Counted from the first letter of the stretch, positions 22,997-35,803 are shown. The stretch: 64,000 nt of DNA from Elymus sibiricus (GCA_039707655.1 CM077676.1:457302379-457366378), one strand, 5' to 3'. Numbers and translations are program-made. The notes: a model not told the origin generated them from the letters alone.

Positions 22997-24875
22997 TGTT
23001 GGGGAACGTTGCATGGGAAACAAAAAATTTCCTACGCACACACAACATCTATCCATGGTGATGAGCATCTACGAGAGGGAGAGTGAATCTACATACCCTT
23101 GTAGATCGCTAAGCGGAAGCGTTTGAGAAACGCGGTTGATGTAGTCGAACGTCTCCGCGATCCAAATCGCAAGTCGTCCCTCGATCCGATCACGAAATAG
23201 TGCCGAACGGACGGCACCTCCGCGTTCAACACACGTACGGCTTGATGACGCCTTCACCTCCTCGATCCAGCGAGCGATGATGAAGTAGTAGATGAGTTCC
23301 GGCAGCACGACGGCGTGGTGATGGTGGTGAGGAACAATCTCTGCAGGGCTTCGCCAAGCACTACGGAGATTATGACGGGAGGAACTAGAGGGTTAGGGTT
23401 GCCGGCACACGGCTTTGGAAATCTTAATGTGTCCCGTGTGCTGGCCCTTCCCCTCTATTTATATGTTGAGCCTTGGGGTCTAAACTTGGAGTAAAAGCCT
23501 CCTCCTGGTCGGTTTTGCCCGCACAAGGTCGGTTTGGCCCACAGGGAAAGAGTCCAACTCGGATCCCAGTAGTCTCGCTCACAAGCGGTAGTACCGCTTG
23601 AGCAGTAGTACCGCTTCACAGCGGTAGTACCGCTTACGCGGTAGTACTACCTTACCAGCGGTAGTACCGCTTCACAGCGGTAGTACCGCTTACGCGGTAG
23701 TACTGCCTTACCAGCGGTAGTACCGCTTAAGGCAGCAGCAAAACTTCCTTATGCACTTTCCAATACCTCGTGGGCTTTACCCCTTTGGCCTATATAAAGT
23801 GTTGCTGCACCCGAACACTTCGGTAAACATCCGGAACCCCTTCCGGTGAATTCCGGAACCCTTCCGGAGATCAAAACACTATTATCACATATATTAATCT
23901 TTACCTCCGGACTCTTCCGGAGATCCTCGTTATGTCCGGGATCTTATCCGGGACTCCGAACAACCTTCGGTCACCAACACAATAACTCAACTATACTAAT
24001 CGTCACCAAACGTTAAGTGTGTAGACCCTGCGGGTTCGAGAACTATGTAGACATGACCGAGACACCTCTACGATCAATAACCAATAGCGGGACCTGGATG
24101 CCCATATTGGCTCCTACATATTCTACGAAGATCTTTATCGGTCGAACCTCTATGTCAAGGATCCAGTTAATCCCGTATGTTGTTCCCTTTGTTCTTCGGT
24201 ATGTTACTTGCCCGAGATTCGATCGTCGGTATCTCTATACCTAGTTCAATCTCGTTACCGGCAAGTCTCTTTACTCGTTCCGTAATACAAGATCTCGTGG
24301 CTAACACTTTAGTCACATTGCTTGCAAGGCTCATTGTGATGTTGTATTACCGAGTTGGCCCTGAGATACCTCTCCATCATACGGAGTAACAAATCCCAGT
24401 CTTGATCCATGCCAACCCAACAGACACCCTCGGAGATACCTGTAGAGCATCTTTATAGTCACCCTGTTACGTTGCGACGTTTGATACACACAAGGTATTC
24501 CTCCGGTGTCAGTGAGTTGCATGATCTCATGGTCATAGGAACAGATACTTGACATGCAGAAAACAATAGCAATAAACTGACACGATCATATGCTACGTTT
24601 ATAGTTTGGGTCTTGTCCATCACATCATTCTCCTAATGATGTGATCCCGTTATCAAATGACATCTCATGTCCATGGCTAGGAAACCTTCACCATCTTTTG
24701 ATCAACGAGTTAGTTTAACTAGTGGCTTACTAGGGACACAGTGTTGTCTATGTACCCACACATGTATTTGAGTTTCCAATCAATACAATTATAGCATGGA
24801 TAATAAACGATTATCATGAACAAGGAAATATAATAATAACTAATTTATTATTACCTCTAGGGCATATTTCCAACA
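22997..24875 (-). repeat. 3' LTR of element B
   Basis: 1879 bp, TGTTGGGGAACGTTGC...CATATTTCCAACA on the plus strand. It is about 70 bp longer than its partner because the palindromic cluster has more units. The TATA box is on the minus strand at about 23453-23464. Confidence 0.96.
23578..23735. repeat. Palindromic AGCGGTAGTACCGCT cluster, 3' LTR of B
   Basis: About seven units of AGCGGTAGTACCGCTT, including an internal duplication of a roughly 70-bp block. The 5' LTR has only about four units. Confidence 0.9.
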
Positions 24876-24925
24876 GTCTCCCACTTGCACTAGAGTCAAT
24901 AATCTAGTTCACATCACTATGTGAT

Positions 24926-26167
24926 TTACATTGTAATGAATCGAACACCCATGCAGTTCTGGTGTTGTTCATGTTTAGCCCTTGGAAGAGGTTTAGTCAT
25001 CGGATCTGCAACATTCAGATCCGTGTGTACTTTGCAAATATTTATGTCGTCCTCCTTGATGTAATCGCGGAAGGAATTGAAACGTAGCTTTATGTGCCTG
25101 GTCCTCTTGTGAAATCTTGGTTCCTTGGCTAGAGCAATGGCACCAGTATTATCACAAAACAGAGTCATTGGGTCAAGCGCACTAGGCACTACTCCAAGAT
25201 CTGTCATGAACTCCTTCATCCAGACACCTTCCTTCGCCGCCTCCGAGGCAGCGATGTACTCCGCTTCGCATGTAGAATCAGCTACCACGCTTTGCTTGGA
25301 ACTGCACCAGCTAACCGCACCCCCATTAAGAATAAATACGTATCCGGTTTGTGACTTAGAGTCATCCGGATCAGTGTCAAAGCTTGCATCGACGTAACCC
25401 TTTACGATGAGCTCTTGATCACCTCCATAAATGAGAAACATGTCCTTAGTCCTTTTCAGGTACTTCAGGATATTCTTGACCGCCGTCCAGTGTTCCACTC
25501 CTGGATCACTTTGAAACCTTCTGGCCATACTTATGGCAAGGCTGACATCGGGTCTTGTGCACAGCATTGCATACATGATAGAGCCTATGGCTGAAGCATA
25601 GGGGATGACACTCATCTTTTCTCTATCTTCTGTAGTCACTGGGCATTGAGTCTTACTCAACTTCACACCTTGCAAAACAGGCAAGAACCCCTTCTTGGAC
25701 TGATCCATTTTGAACTTCTTCAAAATCTTATCAAGGTATGTGCTTTGTGAAAGTCCTATTAAACGTCTTGATCTATCTCTATAGATCTTGATGCCTAATA
25801 TGAAAGCAGCTTCTCCTAGGTCCTTCATTGAAAAACTCTTGTTCAAATATTCCTTCACGCTTTCCAACGTTTCTATATTGTTTCCAATCAGTAATATGTC
25901 ATCCACATATAATATTAGAAAAGCTATAGAGCTCCCACTCACTTTCTTGTAAATACAAGCTTCTCCGTAAACTTGCATAAACTCGAACGCTTTGATCACC
26001 TCATCAAAGCGAGGATTCCAACTCCGAGATGCTTGCACCAGTCCATAAATGGATCGCTGGAGTTTGCAAACTTTGTCAGCATTCTCTGGATTGACAAAAC
26101 CTTCTGGTTGCATCATATACAACTCTTCCTTAAGGAAACCGTTAAGGAACGCTGTTTTGACATCCAT
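24926..26167 (-). pseudogene. Element B polyprotein: reverse transcriptase (C-terminal two thirds) and RNase H
   Basis: 413 codons open from just after a TAG (26168-26170) to the end of pol. It contains MDVKTAFLNG at the start, the catalytic YVDD at 25898-25909, and RNase H Asp/Glu/Asp in YVDASFD, CEAEYIAAS and LFCDNTGA. It retains the uninterrupted RT-RNase H linker into which the hAT element jumped in A. This segment alone looks enzymatically intact; upstream stops isolate it. Confidence 0.93.
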
Positions 26168-27223
26168 CTACCAAATTTCATAATCGAAAAAGGCAGCTAT
26201 TGCTAACATGATTCTGACGGACTTAAGCATCGCTACGGGTGAGAAGGTCTCATCGTAGTCAACTCCTTGAACTTGTGAAAAACCCTTTGCCACAAGTCGA
26301 GCTTTATAGACGGTGACATTACCGTCTGCGTCCGTCTTCCTCTTAAAGATACATTTGCTCTGAATGGCCTTACGCCCTTCAGGTAATACTTCCAAAGTCC
26401 ACACTTTGTTTTCATACATGGATCCCATCTCGGATTTCATGGCCTCTAACCACTTCTCGGAATCCGGGCCCATCATCGCTTCTCCATAGCTCGTAGGTTC
26501 ATCGTTGTCCAACAACATGACCTCTAAGACAGGGTTGCCGTACTACTCAGGAGCAGTACGCGTCCTTGTCGACCTACGAGGTTCGATAGCAACTTGATCC
26601 AAAGCTTCATGATCATCATCATTAACTTCCTCTTCAGCTAATGTAGGCTCCACAGAAACAACTTTCTGCGCTGCGCTACTCTCAGGTTGAAGTAAAGGTT
26701 CAACAACCTCATCAAGTTCTATCTTCCTCCCACTCAATTCTTTCGAGAGAAACTCTTTCTCAAGAAACGTTCCGTTTTTAGCGACAAACACTTTGCCTTC
26801 GGATCTGAGGTAGAAGGTATACCCAACTGTCTCTTTTCGGTATCCTATGAAGACGCATTTCTCCGCTTTGGGTTCCAGCTTTTCAGGCTGAAGCTTTTTG
26901 ACATAAGCATCACATCCCCAAACTTTAAGAAACGACAGCTTTGGCTTCTTGCTAAACCAAAGTTCATATGGCGTTGTCTCAATGGATTTCGATGGTGCCC
27001 TATTTAAAGTGAATGCAGCTGTCTCTAATGCATAACCCCAAAACGATAGTGCCAAATCGGCAAGAGACATCATAGATCGCACCATATCCAATAAGGTTCG
27101 ATTACGACGTTCGGACACACCATTACGCTGTGGTGTTCCAGGCGGTGTCAGTTGTGAAACAATTCCACACTGTCTTAAGTGACTGCCAAACTCATAACTC
27201 AGATATTCTCCTCCTCGATCAGA
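26168..27223 (-). pseudogene. Element B polyprotein: integrase C-terminus and RT N-terminus
   Basis: Same frame as the flanking parts, with a stop at 26543-26545 (TAG where A has TGG) and another at 26168-26170 (TAG where A has CAG). It includes integrase GVSERRN with the catalytic Glu near 27115, the acidic linker, and the RT palm start (KCIFKRK; Trp in A is Cys here). Confidence 0.9.
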
Positions 27224-28157
27224 TCATAGGAATTTAATCTTCTTGTTACGATGATTCTCAACTTCACTCTGAAATTGTTTGAACTTTTCAAATGTTTCAG
27301 ACTTGTGTTTCATTAAGTAAATATACCCATATCTACTTAAGTCAACAGTGAAGGTGAGAAAGTAACGATAACCACCGCGCGCCTCAATGCTCATCGGACC
27401 GCACACATCAGTATGTATGATTTCCAACAAGTCACTTGCCCGTTCCATTGTTCCAGAGAACGGCGTTTTAGTCATCTTGCCCATGAGGCATGGCTCGCAT
27501 GCGTCAAGTGATTCAAAATCAAGTGACTCCAAAAGTCCATCAGTATGGAGCTTCTTCATGCGTTTTACGCCAATATGACCTAACCGGCAGTGCCACAAGA
27601 AAGTGGTATTATCATTATCATTTCTACATCTTTTGGCATCAATGTTATGAACATGTGTATCATTACTATCGAGATTCAATAAGAATAAACCCCTCACATC
27701 GGGTGCATGACCATAAAAGATATTACTCATATAAATAGAACAACCATTATTCTCTGATTTAAATGAGTAACCGTCTCGCAATAAACAAGATCCAGATATA
27801 ATGTTCATGCTTAACGCAGGCACCAAATAACATTTATTCAGGTTCATCACTAATCCCGATGGTAATCGAAGAGCGAGCGTGCCGACGGCGATCACATCAA
27901 CCTTGGAACCATTTCCCACGCGCATCGTCACTTCGTCCTTTGCCAGCCTCCGTCTATTCCGCAGTTCCTGTTTTGAGTTGCAAATATGAGCAACCGCACC
28001 GGTATCAAATACCCAGGCACTACAACGAGAGTTGGTAAGGTACACATCAATAACATGTACATCATATATACCTTGTTTGTTGTTGGCCGCCTTCTTGTCA
28101 GCTAAATACTTGGGGCAGTTCCGCTTCCAATGTCCAGTTCCCTTGCAATGAAAGCAC
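27224..28157 (-). pseudogene. Element B polyprotein: protease and integrase
   Basis: Frame open from the gag frameshift (about 28157) to a TGA at 27224-27226, where A has CGA. The protease motif VFDTGA is intact, unlike A. The HHCC finger (HCRLGH...CEPC) and the first integrase Asp (HTDVCGPM) are present. The stop falls just before the second catalytic Asp. Confidence 0.92.
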
Positions 28158-28908
28158 TAGTTTCAGGTTTGGGTCCAGCCTTGGGTTTCTTCACGGGAGG
28201 AGCAACTGCTTTGCCACTCCTTTTGGAGTTACCCTTCTTACCCTTGCCATTTTTCTTGAAACTAGTGGTTTTATTGACCATCAACACTTGATGCTCCTTC
28301 TGAATTTCAGACTCAGCGGCTTTTAGCATCGCAAACAGCTCGGCGACTGACTTGTTCATCCCGTGCATGTTATTGTTCAACACGAAGCTCTTGTAGCTAG
28401 GTGGCAATGATTGAAGAACTCTGTCAGTGATAGCCTCTGGCGGAAGGGGCATCCCCAATTCAGCCAGACGGGTGGAGTACCCAGACATTCTGAGTATGTG
28501 ATCACTAACAGACCCGTTCTCCTCCATCTTGCAAGCATAGAACTTATCGGAGGTCTCATACCTCTCGATCCGGGCATTCTTCTGAAAGATAAACTTCAAC
28601 TCCTGAAACATCTCATATGCTCCATGACGTTCAAAACGTCTTTGAAGTCCCGGTTCTAAGCCATACAATATTGCACATTGAACTATTGAGTAATCTTCAG
28701 AACGAGCCTGCCAGGCGTTCACAACGTCTAGAGACTCAACTGGAGCGGGTGGATCACCAAGCGGTGCATCAAGGACATAAGCCTTCTGGGAAGCCGTAAG
28801 GATAATCCTTAGATTACGGGCCCAGTCCACAAAGTTACTTCCATCATCTTTCAACTTAGCTTTCTCTAGGAATGCATTAAAATTCAGGGGTGCTACTACG
28901 CGAGCCAT
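28158..28908 (-). pseudogene. Element B gag
   Basis: ATG at 28908 (MARVVAPLNF) opens about 250 residues of a UBN2/Copia-type capsid (DGSNFVDWARNLR, YETSDKFYACKMEENGSVSDHILRM, LPPSYKSFV). A Lys-rich tail follows. A one-base deletion at the zinc knuckle near 28157 shifts the frame; element A shows the unshifted version. The 1.25-kb leader upstream has no competing ORF. Confidence 0.92.
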
Positions 28909-30150
28909 GATCTACAACATAAATATAGCAAAAACAACTTAGACTATTGTTCTAGATAATGAGTTTAGTTAATCATATTACTTAAAAACTCCCACTCAAA
29001 TTGACATCCCTCCGGTCATTCGAGTGTAACATGATCCAAATCCACCAACTCAAGTCCTATCATCACGTGAGTTGAGGTGGTTTCAATGGTGAACATCTTC
29101 ATGTTGATCATATCTACTATATGACTCATGTTCGACCTTTCGGTCTCTTGTGTTCCGAGGCCATGTCTGTACATGCTAGGCTCGTCAAGTTTAACCCGAG
29201 TGTTCCGCACGTGCAACACTGGCTTGCACCCGTTATATGTGAACGTAGAGTCTATCACACCCGATCATCACGTGGTGTCTCGAAACGACGAACTTTCGCA
29301 ACGGTGCACACTCGGGGAAACACAATTTTATCTTGAAATTTAAGTGAGGGATCACCTTATAATGCTACCGTCGTCCTAAGCAAAATAAGATGCATAAAAG
29401 GATTAACATCACATGCAAATCATAAGTGACATGATATGGCCATGAACTTGTGCTTTTGATCTCCATCTCCAAAGCACCGGCATGATCTCCATCGTCACCG
29501 GCATGACACCATGATCTCCATCATCTTGATCTCCATCAACGTGTCGCCATGAGGTTGTCGCGCCGACTGTTGCTTCCACGACTATAGCTAACTCATAGCG
29601 ATAAAGTAAAGCAAAAAGGGCGAAAATAATTAAAGACAACTCTATGGCTCCTGCCAGTTGCCGTACTCATCGACATGCAAGTCGTGATATTCAATACAAC
29701 ACATGATCATCTCATACATCACATATATCTCATCATGTAATTGGCCATATCACATCACAACATACCCTGCAAAAACAAGTTAGACGTCCTCTAATTGTTG
29801 TTGCAAGTTTTACGTGGCTGCTACGGGTTTGCAAGAACCGTTCTTACCTACGCAAAACCACAACGTGGTGTAGTGATTGCTTTTTGATCTTCTAAAAGAA
29901 CCCTCTTCATTGAAACCGATTCAACTAAAGTGAGAGAGACAGACACCCGCTAGCCATCTTTATGCAACGAAGTTACATGTCAATTGAAGGAACCGGTCTC
30001 TCGTAAGCGTACGAGTAATGTTGGTCCGGGCCGCTTCATCTCACAATACCGCCGAATCAAGTATCAACTAGTAACGGCAAGCAATATGTATACACCCACG
30101 CCCACAACTCGTTTGTGTTCTACTCGAGATCTCATCTACGCATAGACATA
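28909..30150 (-). other. Leader of element B
   Basis: Untranslated region between PBS and gag, about 1.24 kb, a usual length for this Copia group. It has an AT-rich tract next to gag. I see no conserved ORF. Confidence 0.7.
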
Positions 30151-30162
30151 GCTCAGATGCCA
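30151..30162 (-). other. Primer-binding site of element B
   Basis: The minus strand reads TGGCATCTGAGC, one base after the LTR. It resembles the initiator tRNA-Met site with two changes. Confidence 0.75.
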
Positions 30163-30163
30163 C

Positions 30164-31969
30164 TGTTGGGGAATGTTGCATGGGAAACAAAAATTTTCCT
30201 ACGCACACACAAGATCTATCCATGGTGATGAGCATCTATGAGAGGGAGAGTGAATCTACATACCCTTGTAGATCACTAAGCGGAAGCGTTTGAGAAACGC
30301 GGTTGATGTAGTCGAACGTCTCCGCGATCCAAATCGCAAGTCGTCCCTCGATCCGATCATGAACTAGTGCCGAACGGACGGCACCTCCGCGTTCAACACA
30401 CGTACTGCTTGATGACGCCTTCACCTCCTCAATCCAGCGAGCGATGATGAAGTAGTAGATGAGTTCCGGCAGCACGACGGCGTGGTGATGGTGGTGAGGA
30501 ACAATCTCTGCAGGGCTTCGCCAAGCACTACGGAGATTATGACGGGAGGAACTAGAGGGTTAGGGGTGCCGGCACACGGCTTGGGAAATCTTAATGTGTC
30601 CCGTGTGCTAGCCCTTCCCCTCTATTTATATGTTGAGCCTTGGGGTCTAAACTTGGAGTAAAAGCCTCCTCCAGGTCGGTTTTGCCCGCACAAGGTCGGT
30701 TTGGCCCGCAGGGAAAGAGTCCAACTCGGATCCCAGCAGTCTCGCGCACAAGCGGTAGTACCGCTCACGAGCGGTAGTACCGCTTGAGCGGTAGTACTGC
30801 CTTACCAGCGGTAGTACCGCTTAAGGCAGTAGCAAAACTTCCTTTTGCACTTTCCAATACCTCGTGGGCTTTACCCCTTTGGCCTATATAAAGTGTTGCT
30901 GCACCCGAACACTTCGGTAAACATCCGGAACCCCTTCCGGTGAATTCCGGAACCCTTCCGGAGATCAAAACACTATTATCCCATATATTAATCTTTACCT
31001 CCGGACTCTTCCGGAGATCCTCGTTATGTCCGGGATCTTATCCGGGACTCCAAACAACCTTCGGTCACCAACACAATAACTCAACTATACTAATCGTCAC
31101 CAAACGTTAAGTGTGTAGACCCTGCGGGTTCGAGAACTATGTAGACATGACCGAGACACCTCTACGATCAATAACCAATAGCGGGACCTGGATGCCCATA
31201 TTGGCTCCTACATATTCTACGAAGATCTTTATCGGTCGAACCTCTATGTCAAGGATTCAGTTAATCCCGTATGCTGTTTCCTTTGTTCTTCGGTATGTTA
31301 CTTGCCCGAGATTCGATCGTCGGTATCTCTATACCTAGTTCAATCTCGTTACCGGCAAGTCTCTTTACTCGTTCCGTAATACAAGATCTCGTGGCTAACA
31401 CTTTAGTCACATTGCTTGCAAGGCTCATTGTGATGTTGTATTACCGAGTGGGCCCTGAGATACCTCTCCGTCATACGGAGTAACAAATGCCAGTCTTGAT
31501 CCATGCCAACCCAACAGACACCCTCGGAGATACCTGTAGAGCATCTTTATAGTCACCCAGTTATGTTGCGACGTTTGATACACACAAGGTATTCCTCCGG
31601 TGTCAATGAGTTGCATGATCTCATGGTCATAGGAACAGATACTTGACATGCAGAAAACAATAGCAATAAACTGACACGATCATATGCTACGTTTATAGTT
31701 TGGGTCTTGTCCATCACATCATTCTCCTAATGATGTGATCCCGTTATCAAATGACATCTCATGTCCATGGCTAGGAAACCTTCACCATCTTTTGATCAAC
31801 GAGTTAGTTTAACTAGAGGCTTACTAGGGACACAGTGTTGTCTATGTACCCACACATGTATTTGAGTTTCCAATCAATACAATTATAGCATGGATAATAA
31901 ACGATTATCATGAACAAGGAAATATAATAATAACTAATTTATTATTGCCTCTAGGGCATATTTCCAACA
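30164..31969 (-). repeat. 5' LTR of element B
   Basis: 1806 bp, the partner of 22997-24875. The minus-strand TATA is at about 30622-30632. The palindromic cluster at 30748-30832 has about four units. Confidence 0.96.
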
Positions 31970-34550
31970 GACAAACCGTTAGCACTTCGGCCCACTGTAT
32001 GAAAGGCACATCGTTTAACATGGGGTGACCTCTATCGATCTATAGGTTGACACAGTCATCGGATCGCTGACCAGTTTACGCTTATTGTGACAGTCAGTTT
32101 TCGGCTTTCTCCACTGAGGCGCTTGACCAGCTAAACCGGAAGCACAATCGCAGTGGTTCTCCCTTTACCCTTAGCCGAACAATCGAAAACGTAAGGGTAA
32201 GCACAGGAGCCGGGCAACCCAACTATTGACCAAAGACACAATTTCGAAACCGATGCATATAAAGCAATATCCGAGAACGTATTACCGAGGACTCCATGGA
32301 GTACCTTGGCGTTTGGTGGGTTCGGCTCTAGTCGCAGCCCTCCGGTGTTTGGAGTGTTTGGGCGTGCCGAGGTGCAGCTTGGCAGGGAAGTTGCCGAACT
32401 ACGGGTCGGAAAAGATTTCCTGATCCGAATTATTATGCACTGCACCTCGGTCAAGAGGATGTCCCGCCTCCTGGAAAAGAAAACAGACAAATAGGTTAAA
32501 GGTGCCATAAGCTCGCAAAACCAAAAAACTTTAGTAAAAACTTTACGTCTGAACTAAATCAAGTTTTTTGGTGCCAATCCGAAGATTGTTCTTAAAATTA
32601 GTTTGTGCTTCCGTCGTGCTTTAACATGACACATCCGATCTCAATACTTCAAGCGGGTCGCCATCGGCTTCAACCTCCTATTCCTGAAGGCGAAGTGCTT
32701 CTCAGGCCAGTTTAGCGAACCAAACTCGAGCGGCTTTAGAGAGAAACCAGGCTATCCGGCTATTGACCACACACTCGTGTCGAGAAAGGAGTGGTAGAAA
32801 AAGACTTTGCAACGATCAAGAAGAAAACACATTTATTATAAAACGACTCATATAAATTTAAGAGCCCCCAGTTAACATGGGTAAAGGGAGTGCTTTTAAC
32901 AAACAGAGTTTTTGTCTAACACAAATATAATGCTTGGTCGAACCGGATAAAAATTAAACATTTAAAAAAAATTGAGCATGAAAGCGACTTAGCTGGTTAA
33001 TGTGCTCGGTGTTGATGACGTGGGCCGAGCTTGCAACGGGTCGAGATCCCAGCCCCCAAGCCGGTCCTGGGGTGGCCAAGCGAAGAGCTCGGCTGATGAA
33101 GTGGCAGCACAAAACTGCCGATGTGCCGAGGCGAAGCCCCTGGTCCAGCCGAGGAGGCAGAGTAGGTCGGCAGGGTGACGCCGGAGTAGGTCGATGAAGC
33201 GATGGTGAAGTCCCCGGTCCGGCCGAGGTGTCCGAGCGAAGAGCTCGGCTTGATGAAGTGGTAGTACAACACTGCCGATATGTTGAGGAGAAGCCCCCGG
33301 TTCGGCCGAGCTGACGAAGCTGGTCGGCTGGTGACGCCAAAGTCCCCGGAGTAGGTTGATAAAGATATGGCGAAGCCCCCGGTCTAGCCGAGGTGACAGA
33401 GCAGGTCGGTAAGGTGACGTTGCAACCCCCATGCCAGCCGAGGTGTCGAAGCAGGTCAGCGAGGTGGACATCGGCTCGAAAAAGCAACGGCGCGGCGATG
33501 CCAACGCAGGTCAAAACTTTGTGACGCGGTCAATGCCGGCTTGAGAAGTGACCGCGCGGCGATGCTGGCGCGCCCGACCCATGCAATCCGTAAGGTGACG
33601 ATGTTATCTTGATGATCATTAGGGAGAGCGGTGCCGAACTCTTGGTCGGCTCGCCGAGGTCATGATCCGAGGTGGTTGTCGTCGGCTCGATGAAGCGACG
33701 ACGCAGTCGATGCTGGCGCAGGTCGGCAGCCATGGAGCAACGTGGCCAGACTGGTTTGACACCGGCGTGACGACGAAGATCACCTCGGAAAAGACTCAAA
33801 ATTTGTAGGCACGTGTTTGTGAACAACACACAATACCCTAGAAAAAATTTCCTTCAAAAAGGATGTCCAATATCCCGTTCATGAAGAAAGATGAATTCGG
33901 GCCGGATTCGTTTTCGCGCAGAAAACAGATCCGAAAATTGATGCACTCCTCGGACTCGTCCCAGAGTTTGAACCGTCGGATCGAGCTGAAATTTTGAGGG
34001 GTGATTGATATAGGAATTCCGCAGCCGATGAACAGTGGGATCTTCCAAAGGATGTCCGAGCTAACTCCTGGACTCCTCGCCCCAAACTCATCCAGATTCC
34101 CGTCCAGACTCGACAGGGCTCCAGTATAACAGAGATTGCCGGAGATTCCTCCATTGAAACGTGATGAAATTTTACAGGGTTGTTCTAGACTCAATTCCGC
34201 ACAATTCCACCGAAGCAATCGTCAAAGCGACGCTCGAGGAGACGGGGACGGCGAACACGAATCCGCTGTCCAGAAAAAACTGCATGATCGCGCGAGGGCA
34301 ATGTTGACGTTGAGCCCCCGAGCACCATGGACGATTTTTCCATGATCCCGGATGAGATCGGAGTTGATGATGATGAAGACATTCGTCCGATCTAGACGAT
34401 CCGAATAGAAGCCTAGTCCTCGGTCCAGCCAAGGTGACCAGTCAGGCCGGCGACGAAGATGCCGACGCTGACGATGTAGCTCGGTTCCGACGCGTAGATC
34501 GCGGTGGAGCCGATATGAATTCCCATCGCACCGCGGCAACTACCCAGCAG
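31970..34550 (-). other. 5' internal region of element D
   Basis: No recognisable protein. It holds a second copy of the module with GCCGAACAATCG (about 32110-32220) and a degenerate repeat field at 33005-33530 built on CGAGGTG...GAAGC...GGTCGG. Near the PBS it is GC-richer, with short open frames but no homology I recognise. Confidence 0.65.
33005..33530. repeat. Degenerate repeat field in D
   Basis: Recurrent GTCGGCCGAG-, GAAGCCCCCGGT- and GATGAAGTGG-like blocks at irregular 50-90 bp spacing. Open frames on the minus strand here reflect composition and repetition. Confidence 0.65.
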
Positions 34551-34570
34551 GCTCTCAATGAAAGCACCAA
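34551..34570 (-). other. Primer-binding site of element D
   Basis: The minus strand reads TTGGTGCTTTCATTGAGAGC, identical to the site of C at 19870-19889, adjacent to the 5' LTR. Confidence 0.8.
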
Positions 34571-34990
34571 TGTCGGTGTCAAATCCGGCATATCTCGTAG
34601 TAGGGGTCCTAAGCTAAGCGTCATGGAGCGATGGTAACATGGACACAGAGTTTTACCCAGGTTCGGGCCGTCTCGAAGAGGTAATACCCTACGTCCTGCT
34701 TTTGGTTGTATTGATATGAGGTATAGTACAGAGTACATGTGGCTACCACGAGATTGTTCTAATGAATATGATCTCCTCCATTGACTAGCCTGGCCTCGGT
34801 TTATATATGCACCGGTGGCCTATGGTTTAGGAGAGTCCTCGGCTTGGGCGCCAAGTCTTGTGGAATCTTCCTTGTATTCGTCATGGGTTGCCCGAAGTGG
34901 CCCATTAGTGAACCGCCATGGGGGTCCTCGGCTCAACCCACTTGGTCGGGAGACGATGTGGTGAGTACCCCCTAGTCCAGGACACCGGCA
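34571..34990 (-). repeat. 5' LTR of element D
   Basis: 420 bp, nearly identical to 20558-20977 by eye. It ends CACCGGCA where the other copy ends CACCGTCA. It is flanked on the right by GGTAC. Confidence 0.95.
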
Positions 34991-35803
34991 GGTACGCCTT
35001 TCCGACCATCAAGCTCCATCCTCCAGCTCGGCCTCCGGATCAGCAGCCGGTCTCCGCTCCGGAGAGAGACCAGAGCCGAAGTCTGATTTGGCGCACGGCC
35101 TCGAGTCTACGCAACCGTGCCTGGCGGAGAATTCAAATTCAGATCCCGGCACGCCGGACTCCATATCGGTCCAGGACAAAGCCGCCGAGCCCCTGGACTC
35201 ACATCCGTCCGGGATTAATTTTTTTTATCCCACCCACCCCCCACATCGAGTACTGTCCAAGTAACTCAGGACAGCCTGACGTATGGGATCTAATGTACGT
35301 CAAACAACAGCCCGGAGAGACAGTTCGGCAATTTTGGACTAAATTTTGTCTCGTCAAAAACAAAATAGTGGACTGTTACAACATGGAAATCCTGGCGGCT
35401 TTCCGACATAACTGCCGAGATGAAGGCATCTTAAATGCCCTCGCCTGCCGTCACATTCAAAACTTCTCTGAGTTATCGGACTTGGTGTACAAATATTGCG
35501 CCATGGAGGATGCTTGGTAGGCTCAGCAAGAGCAAACGGAGTTAATCCATGCCAAGGAATCAAGACGAGCTCGGGCAAAACGCGCCCACCCTCGCCGGGC
35601 AGCTCAGTATGAGCCGTCCGAGAAAAAGAAGAAACTCCTGGCAGGATCCAGAACGGTCCTTGACGAACTACTGGACAAGCCGTGCCCTATACACTCTATC
35701 CTGCTCAACACAAACCCAACTCACAGCCTTCGAGCTTGCTAGGTGGTAAGGCAAGTGACCAAGAGCGGCGAAGCCATCCTCGGAGGCTCATACGCAGATA
35801 GAT
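34991..35803 (+). pseudogene. Element C gag, C-terminal part
   Basis: Resumes after D. A capsid segment with YVKQQPGETVRQFWTKFC and the CRDEGILNALACRHI block (about 35290-35460) is typical of Gypsy gag. A stop lies at 35518-35520. The basic tail that follows is cut by the solo LTR F1 at the TAGAT duplication. No clear zinc knuckle remains. Confidence 0.8.

Larger units (their letters stand above)
22997..31969 (-). mobile_element. Element B: complete Copia retrotransposon, same family as A
   Basis: 8973 bp with LTRs 22997-24875 and 30164-31969 and perfect GACAA duplications at 22992-22996 and 31970-31974. It has a PBS, leader, gag, protease, integrase, RT, RNase H and PPT in order on the minus strand. 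By eye the LTRs differ at about ten positions in the first 430 aligned bases, half of them CG against TG or CA. The Copia frame has one frameshift and three stops. It is the innermost element of the main nest. Confidence 0.97.
20558..34990 (-). mobile_element. Element D: non-autonomous LTR retrotransposon related to C, interrupted by B
   Basis: Two 420-bp LTRs (20558-20977, 34571-34990) are flanked by GGTAC (20553-20557, 34991-34995). The PBS next to the right LTR and the polypurine tract next to the left one give minus orientation. Without B the element is about 5.5 kb. No gag, protease, RT or integrase is recognisable; the interior consists of degenerate repeats and modules shared with the 3' noncoding part of C. 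The identical PBS and shared LTR segment make it likely that C-type elements supplied its enzymes. Confidence 0.92.

Noticed and set aside
23578..23735. Regular short palindromic repeats that could suggest a CRISPR array
   Set aside because: Irregular spacing, no unique spacers of constant length, eukaryotic LTR context.
22997..31969. Element B as a potentially active copy
   Set aside because: One frameshift and three stops in the single polyprotein frame.
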